A stretch of 64,000 bases of DNA from Rallus limicola. Taxonomy: Eukaryota; Chordata; Aves; Gruiformes; Rallidae. Shown one piece after another: positions 25,801 to 34,800 of this stretch. Positions within the stretch are counted from its first letter, which is position 1, and each line of letters begins with the position of its first letter. The DNA is taken from the NCBI GenBank assembly GCA_022605955.1, contig JAKCOZ010000040.1:4660558-4724557 (forward strand). Reading direction: 5' to 3'. Below the pieces are notes generated by a model, which saw nothing but the letters and a program-made list of their open reading frames with translations, searched no databases and was not told the DNA's origin. The position numbers and the translations under genes are program-made.

Positions 25801-28800
25801 ATGCAGCAGGTACATGTGTGGGGTTTTGCCCTGTGAACTGGGAATACCTGTGCTAGAGCACTTGAGCATTTTTGTTTAAAAGAGATAAAAGCAGTGTTTT
25901 TGGAGTGAAGACCTCTGGTTGTTAACATGTGGTTTGTTTTCAGTACGACACCTCAGGTATTGAGCCCAACAATTGCTGCTCCACCAAACGCGCTGCCTCG
26001 AAGAAGCTCTCGCCTGTTTACTAGTGATAGCTCTACAACCAAGGTAACAACTCTGTGCTTTGCAGGCTTCTGGGCTTCTGACCCACCTTGCTGTGCTAAC
26101 TAGGAACTTCCCCATGTGCATAGCAATTCTAATAGCTTAAGAACAGCTTCTATAATGAGCAGCTCTTGTGAAGTATCTTCCCGTATGAAACAGGTGATGA
26201 TGCTATAATGTGCTATTTTTTAAGGTCTTGAGTGCTCAACTACAACAGTAGGAGGAAGAGTATGATGAGCAAGCCCCAGGGTACATGCTGAGTTGACAAG
26301 TGTGGTGGTGCTGCTAGCTGTCAACGAGTTTGATAAAGTGATTGAGTTATTTAGATGTGTTAATTGAAACATTTATTTAGAGGAGATACTTTTAGAATTT
26401 TTTTGCTTAAAGTTGTTTTTTCATGTTGGTTTTCTACTCTCCAAACAGCAGAGCAGAAACCAAAGCACAAATACTGTAGCTGGGAGATTGTGAATGTTTG
26501 CTGGTTAAAAATGAATTGCTAAAGGGTCAGTGAAGTTACTAAGTGTCTGTTCACTTAGTTTGAAAATTAGAGGGCTAGGCATCTATGTTAATGCTGCAGA
26601 GAGGCATAAATTTTAACTTCAGACAATTCACTTTCAAGTTCAGTCATCTGAATTTAAAACACTTTTATCTATGTAACTCTTACTCTTCTTGCTTGCAGGA
26701 AAATAGCAAAAAATTAAAAATGAAGTTTCCACCTAAGATTCCAAACAGAAAAACAAAAAGTAAAACAAATAAGGGAGGAATAACTCAACCCAACTTAAAT
26801 GATGGTTTGGAAATTACCAAACTGGACTCATCAATCATTTCAGAAGGGAAAATTTCTACTGTTACACCACAGATCCAGGCTTTTACGCTACAGAAAGCAG
26901 CAGCAGGTCTGTTTTAACTCTTATTGGACTGTAGTAGATTAAAACTTACTGTGTCTATGTTAAGGTTGAATGGAGAAGAGTTGCTCCAGTGTTTTGCTTC
27001 TTTCATGTTTCAGTTAGTCTGTAGCTATTGCCTTTGTATGATTATGCAGACTGATTGAATCAAGTAAATACTTCTTTCCCTGTTCTTTGCAAGCTAACTA
27101 GAAGGTAAAGTGGCTACTTGTAAGGTGATATGAGGATCAGAGCTTGCAAGATACTAATGATTAAAATATTTTCAGGCAAGATCCTTAAAAACTGGTTCAG
27201 GTGAGCTACAAGTTAACCTAAGTCACCTTCCCTCAACATAAGGTTTATGTAGCCTGTTCTCCCTTCAGATTTCCCGCTTGTTTAAGAGCAAATCTCTATT
27301 CAGGCTGTCAGAAAATCCTAGACAAACTGTTGAATTCCTCTCTTCTGGCTCAATAATGTTTCCAGGCAGCAAGAAGGTGTATCCATGGATACCAGACATG
27401 TGGAAACTGTTCAGACCGAGCAAAGTGTTTGAATGGCTGCTCTAAATGCAGAACTTGAGTTGCCCTGAGCTGTGGAGTTTCTCTGTTCAAGTGCTCTGCT
27501 GCTGCTTTAAGGAGTCGTTACTGACTTCTTCTAAAGGGATTGGTGTTTAGAATGTTGTGCCTAAGCTCAGAGTGCATAAGCCTGTGTTTGGGAACTCCTG
27601 AAAGATTTTCATAGGGGAATTCAGGAGCAGTGCCTGTCACAATGAAGAGCTTATGGGATTAACAGTTCCAAGTAAATAAGTCTCAGCTGTCTCTTTTTTC
27701 TTTTTCCACTTTTATTTATTGTATTTTTTTCCTAGAAGGTTTGATGAGCCTTCTTCGTGACATGGGGAAAGGTTATTTAGCCTTGTGTTCCTACAACTGC
27801 AAAGAAGCGATAAATATTTTAAGCCATTTGCCATCCCACCACTACAACACTGGCTGGGTGCTGTGCCAAATTGGGAGAGCTTACTTCGAGCTTGCAGAGT
27901 ACATGCAGGTAGGAGCTGCATGGGGGGGTTCTTACTCTTTTCACTTCTGTTTTGCATAGCTCTGCACGAAACTTGCAGGCTTCCTGCAAAAGCTCTGGGA
28001 AGTTCACAGTGGAGATAACCAAATAAAAGTTACACCTGGAATGGATTTGAATCTTGAATCTGCATCCTCAGCTTTCCTCAAGAGTTACTTTTGAAATGTT
28101 CCTTTCTCTTGCATCCCACCACTGGGGTGTTTTCCTCCTCTCTCCTTCACCCACAGCTGTGCTGATGTAACCATATTGGGATATTTTAAATTAGATTGCT
28201 GAAACAATTTGGGTTCTAAAACCAAAAACCTCTCTCACCCTTTTTAGTGAAGGTAGCTGGCCTCAGTGACCTAGTTTCCTTTGCAGCTTCAGAGATGGCA
28301 GCACTGGTGCAGCTGAGGTGAGGTCAAACGGCTTCAGCAGCAGAAGCGAGTGGTTAAGGGTAGTTCAGCAGTTGAACTCTCCTTGTCACTGCTGTCCACC
28401 AGCAGATGTGCCTGTTTACTAAGAAGTTCTTAAAACACTTTTGACAGGCTGTCTGCAGGAGATAAATGCAGTAGACTTCAGAATCAGTTTCTGAAGTGTG
28501 CATCCAGCCTGGTTAGAGATGGAGCACAGTGTGCTGCTTAATAGTCTATTTGGAAGACTAAGGCTACAGGCCCTAATGAGTTCCTGGAGCTGAGCTTCTT
28601 CCCTTGGGTGTTGGAACCTGGAACTTAAGTTTATGAAATAGATACCAAGGTCAGAATGACTTCATGAGTGGACTCTTGAGCAGCATAGCTATCTCAAGTG
28701 AAAGTGAAGCCTGTGGATGTGTTGTCGCCTGCTGACAGGTGACAATGTGTCTCCATCCCCGCATCGGCCGTGTTGCCTTTCACCTTGTAGCTGCTCTGCA

Positions 28801-31800
28801 TGGTGTTTGGAGGGGTGGAGTGCTCAGTATAAATGCAATACCTATAATCTACTAGGACAGATAATAATCATAACCAGCCCATAAAACTATCCTGTGACTT
28901 TAGGACTTTGCAGATAACTCTTTTGCCTGTCTTATGCACTGTGATAGAAGCAGTAATGTAATGTGAGTCAGCTGTCAGGCCTGGCTGCACTTCTGCTTAC
29001 CAGAGCTATAGCAGGGTATGGTTGCTTCCTTAGCTCAAGAAGCTCCAGGACTTGTAGCTTTGTGTAGCACCCTTAAAGCAAAGAGGGTGCTCAGTCTGGA
29101 TGTAGGAGGCTTCTAACCTTGACCTACATGCTCTGCTGAAATGGGTAGAATTTTAAGTTTAATTTCTGTTTTTTTTAGGCTGAGAGAATATTTTCAGAAG
29201 TAAGGAGGATTGAAAACTACAGAGTAGAAGGCATGGAGATCTATTCAACTACACTGTGGCATCTACAGAAAGATGTTGCCCTTTCAGTCCTTTCAAAGGA
29301 TTTGACAGACATGGACAAAAACTCACCAGAGGTAAAAAAAATGCTGTGGTCTTGAATGAGAAGAAGGAAACTGTGGCACAATCGGTGCTTCAGAACAAAG
29401 CTCTGAACTCTGGTTCAGGTGTTTTCTGCTGGGAGAACTGCATGGCAGGAGTGGGGAGGGAGGTGTCAGGACTGTCTGAACTGATGATACTCAAAATGGC
29501 TTTGTAGAATTACACTATCAGCTTGTGGAGCAGGTGGAAACACTTAATCTCTTAATAGTTACTTAAATTTGCATTTGCACCACACATCCAGGAAGATCAT
29601 GGGTCGGTCACTCCTGCTGCTGGAATATTTTGTTCCTGTTCCCCCTTCTAATTGCTGTAGTAAATTCACTGGCAGTTAAAATACTTGTCCTAGAATTTAT
29701 TTTCAAATATAATGTGTTTCAATGCCAAACTCCCTCAAACTGCAGCGTGTGTGGTAGTGTCAAGTCATGTGTAGAAAGCCAGGTTGCTTTTAATAGGTGT
29801 CACAGTAAAAGCTATAGATGTGAATTTATTATAAATTGTTCTTAGCAAAGGTCTGGAAACTGCACACATTGGGATTTTCTTGTTCATGTTTGTTAGCTTG
29901 TCTAAGAGTGGGGAAGTAAAAGCTGGGGAAGCAGTTGGTAGTAATTGCCTGGAGAGAAAAGAATGCAGATTCAGGCAAGGAGAACAGTTAGGTGATTTGG
30001 CAGTGCTGCTCCCAGTTTGGGCAAGCAAGGGCCCCTGGGCTGTGATGCCTTACAGTCTCCATGCTGGTTGCTGAGCAGGAGGGGAAGAGGAGGCTGCTGC
30101 TAAAATTGTTAGTCTGCAGATTCCAGATTTGTCAGTTGGAGGGAGCTGAAGAGTGGAAGTGAATGTACCATCTCCCCCTTCATTAGTCTTAAATATCTAA
30201 GATGGTTTATTTCTGGCTTCTCAGCAGCTTCAAAAGCTTTAGCCATTAGTCATCAGAGTATCTAATTGGCACAAACTTGGGTGTCCTTAGATACTCGATT
30301 CCTGTATTTCAGCTTGTGCTGCTATAAGGTGTATTCAGGCCTATCTGCCTCTCTGGAATGAGCCTTAACTGTTTTATTATTTCTTAATCTAGGAGAAAGT
30401 TATATATAGTTACATAACTTGGTATGGAAAAATCTGTTCAGCTCAGGCTTAGTCACTCCAGAGTTGTAAAAAAGTGCTAATTTTGTGATGCTGTTGTCCC
30501 TAGGCATGGTGTGCTGCAGGAAACTGCTTCAGCTTACAACGAGAGCACGATATTGCCATCAAGTTCTTCCAGAGAGCCATTCAAGTTGATCCAAACTATG
30601 CCTATGCCTACACTCTGTTGGGGCATGAATTTGTGTTAACAGAAGAACTAGACAAAGCATTAGCTTGTTTTAGAAATGCCATCAGAGTCAACCCCAGACA
30701 CTATAATGCATGGTAAGGTTTGCTTCATCTTCCTCCTACTGCATGTGTTACAGAAGTCCTTTTGGAGAAATCCCTTCTAGATGCTGTTGCTTGTCTAAGA
30801 GCAAAGCTATTTCTGCAGAAGATGTGGGCCTCATCTGTTTGTTAGCATGTTATTTTCAGAAGGAAGGAAGGCAAAAAAACTAGAGTGTTTTTGTTTCCAC
30901 ATATAATCTTGGCTGCATTACACAAGTTATTTTGTTCTTCTCTGCAGCACTCCTCATGCATCTAGTTGATCTTCAGTTGTAGTTGGAGGGATGAGAGATT
31001 TGCACCTTTACACCTTAGGATGCAGTCAGTTTCTTACTATTTTTTCTGTGGAAAAAAAAATCTATGAAGCAGTAAGTTAGGGCTGCTAGTGAGTCATGTA
31101 GTCTAGAGGAACTTTGTGTGCTTTTGTAGCTGTTTAGCAGTGGTGCATTGGCTATCAATTTTTCAAACCTACCTAGTTGAAGGGGCAAAAAAGAAACAAG
31201 GGAACTTAAAACAGCTTTTTTCCCCCCCCACAAGAAATTGCTTCCAGTGGATGGGGTTGGCAAGCCTGCAGCCCACTTCTCCCAGGTCATACTCACTGAC
31301 AAGGATGAGTTTGATTAGAATAAGGCCTTACTTAACAGAATTGTTCTTCTGCTTGCAGGTATGGGTTGGGAATGATTTACTACAAACAGGAAAAATTCAG
31401 TCTAGCAGAAATGCATTTCCAGAAAGCACTTGATATCAATCCTCAGAGCTCAGTCTTACTGTGTCACATTGGAGTAGTAAGTAGACTGTACTTAACTCTA
31501 TACTCTGTGGTGTAATCTGCCTTCTGTACTTTGCAGTAGAAAAGTCATTCTGAATTTTCTTAGTAACAAAGCCTAACAAGTTCAGTTACTGCTGGGGGAT
31601 CTTAAGTGAACAAATAACCACAGGATTAATGTTTTGGGGAAGAAGCCTTACTGGCTATAAGCAGTTTGGAGGGAGAGAGACAGGAGTGAAATGATACAGA
31701 CACTTGTGTTTGAATCAGCCAGAATGAAAGTGGTGTGACAATTGAGACTCTATGGAGGTGTTACTGTGAAGAGAGTATTTGTAGGGGGGTTTATACTTAT

Positions 31801-34800
31801 TAGCATATATACTTAGTGTAAATACTACTTAATACATAGTAAAAACTTGAAGATACTTGCCTCACCTTTCAGAGTACCTTGTTTCAGTCACTTGTAGATG
31901 GGACAACTTCCTAGGTAGCATTAGTGAAGCTTATGTAGCAGGCAGCTACTTTGGCCACCGTCCATTCGATTAAATCTACAGGGCTGCTTGAGAAGCTGGT
32001 CACTTATCCACCTGCTGCTGTACTTGTTACTACCAGTAGTAGCCTCATTGTAGTAAATGCTGACTTACAAAGCTGGGAAGCAGCTCTCAGATTCGTGGTG
32101 GTGACTTAAGGCTGTGTAATTGTGATGGATTCTTAGCTACTGGCATTCACTTGCCTCCTACGTGGCAGCAAAGCTGTGTCAAATACTACAGGGATCGTGG
32201 CTGCTTCTCACTTACCTGGAGAAAGACACTGAGTTCACTCCTGGGCAAAGGTCAGAGAACTTCTGTAAGCCTTTGGGTGGGGGAAAAGGTTTTGAGGTGG
32301 AGACAAGGCAAGGTGTGCTTTTCTTCCTGCAAGAAGGCTTGTTCAGACTTGGTCTAGGATTGAACAACTCTTTTTTTTATAGAGAAACAGACTGTAAGTA
32401 AACATAGCCAAATGGGTTTGTCCTTGGCTGGCAGATGAGCTGTTTTCTCTCTTAAAATCATTCCCTTTCTCTAACAGGTCCAGCATGCACTGAAAAAATC
32501 TGAAAAAGCCTTGGATACTTTAAACAAAGCTATAAACATTGACCCCAAGAACCCACTATGCAAATTCCATAGAGCTTCTGTATTATTTGCAAATGAAAAG
32601 TACAAGGTAAGCTGTCAGCTGCACCAAACCTGAAGTTACATTTAAAACTGCAGTAGCCAGGAAACTGGGTAGCATCATGGCTTGCAGGGCATCACCCTGT
32701 GGTGTTGAGGCTAACACCAAGCATCTGCTCTGAGTGTAACCTTTGTCAAGGGAACCATGTTAACTTCTTTGATTGTTATAAAATCTGGGACCTACAGGTG
32801 ATGCTTTTAAAATTATTTTTAGTCTGACCATGGAAAAAGAAAGGCAAGAAGGGGAATTACTGCAGCTGTTGCCAACATGTGACTATATTATGAGTTTATA
32901 CTAAATTACTAAAAAAGGGCTCAGCAGCCTGCCCCCAAGCAGTGATGGCAGTGACAACCAGCTGTTTCAAGGGCTGTGTTAGTGAAAATGAAGAAGCTAA
33001 GCAACTTTGGCCTAATCTCCTGCTGCACTGTACCCTGCTTAGATTAGAAGGAGGGAAGATCTTCCAGTGACTGTTGTCTTCTGTGTAGTGAAGGAATTTA
33101 ACCAGGGTGGAGTGATGCTTTGGCAAATGAAACACTTGGACTCTTTTCTTTATCAGACCTCAGTTTTGTAAGACTGAAGTTGCACAGTTTGCAGAACTAC
33201 ATAGAACTTAAATGTTTTGGTTTCTAGCTCCAGTACCAAGAGAACTTTGATAGTGGGATAAATTTGGCTGTTAGGTCAATAACTGGAGGCTTACACTTCT
33301 GCTTATATAGGAAGCCCTAACTTGAAATTGTCTTCACTTTAAGTTTTAGAGGGTTGTGGAATGTTTTCTAACCAAAACCAATGCTATTTCGAACTGCAGA
33401 CTAAATATTTGAGGCAGAATTTCTTAATAATGCTGGGTTTGTCACAGCAGAATAAATTGCTTCAGTGTTGACAATGAGTTGAAAATGAAATGAGGCATTT
33501 CACTAAATATTTCAGACTTCAAACACCTGCTGTAAAGGCAGCCATCACTTGTAGAAGCCCACAGATGGGTATCTAAAACCAGAACCTTTCAAAAGCATAA
33601 ACTTGAGCAGCACATCCAGCACAAAATACATTGGTGTTTGTTTTCAGCAGCTCTTCCATGGGCCTTTCCTTCATTGGGCAAAACACTGTTACACCTTGTT
33701 GGGGGGATGGGAATTTGCCACTGGAATTGTTTTATGGGTTGCTCTGTTTCTGTAATAATGGGGCTAGAATATCTTATAGTCTTTAAATATATAGTCTTAA
33801 AGGCATTTTAGATGCTTTTTGTGATACAGTCCAGTGGTTCCTGGTGGAATATACTGTACAGAAAGGCCAGTAATGAGTCACAGTGATGTCAGAACTAGTT
33901 GCAGACTGCTAGTTTGTGCTCACTAAGTTCTTCTTTTTTTTCCCCTCCCTTTTCAGTCTGCTCTACAAGAACTTGAAGAACTGAAACAGATTGTTCCCAA
34001 AGAGTCTCTTGTTTACTTTTTAATAGGAAAGGTAGGTAAAGCTTTACTGTGATCCAAAGTTCTTTGGTTTCCTTTCTTGCAGGAGTCTATGCCTAGCAAG
34101 GAAAACTTGATGCCTGTCACTCAGCTGCTTCCATTTGGAGTAGTATTCTAAAAATTCTCAAAGCTTTAAATAAGGCTTACTGCTCACAGCTCTTATCTGT
34201 CAGCTTTCAAGTGCAAAAGGCAGTTATTACTGGAGCAGCCTTCAGTTCTGTTTAAAACAGACCAAGAAAAAATAGCCCAAGCCAGTGTCATTTGCCTGCT
34301 TGGGTTTCATTGCTGTCAACTGGAAAGAATTAATTTTAAAGCAGGAAATTCATCCTGGTAAAGATATTTCACTGGAGAGAGAGATACAGTGGTTCCAGTC
34401 ACAGTTACTGGGTTGAAAGTAGAAGAGCCTTTAATGAGGCTAATAGATAGGCTACCATGGGAGAAGATATCACTATGTGAATGTAGCTGACAGCTGCCTT
34501 TTGTTTGATGCCAGAAAAAAGTAACTGGTAATAGAAATCCTCCTTCCTCACCATCTTCTCTGCTAATATACTTGAAATAATTCTGCAATCTTTCTTCTGT
34601 GGGGTGCCTGCTCACTAGGAAGTGACAAGACAGACTTACCTCTAGCACAGTACAGGATGACTCTTGATCAGCAGGGTTTATTTATTGAAACTGGAGAGAG
34701 GTAAAAGGATTTGTGCTAATGTTTTTTACTGGTATTTGTTCAGGAGTTGCTGGACCTCTAAATTGACACTAGAGTTGCCATATCTTGACAAACTTCAGTA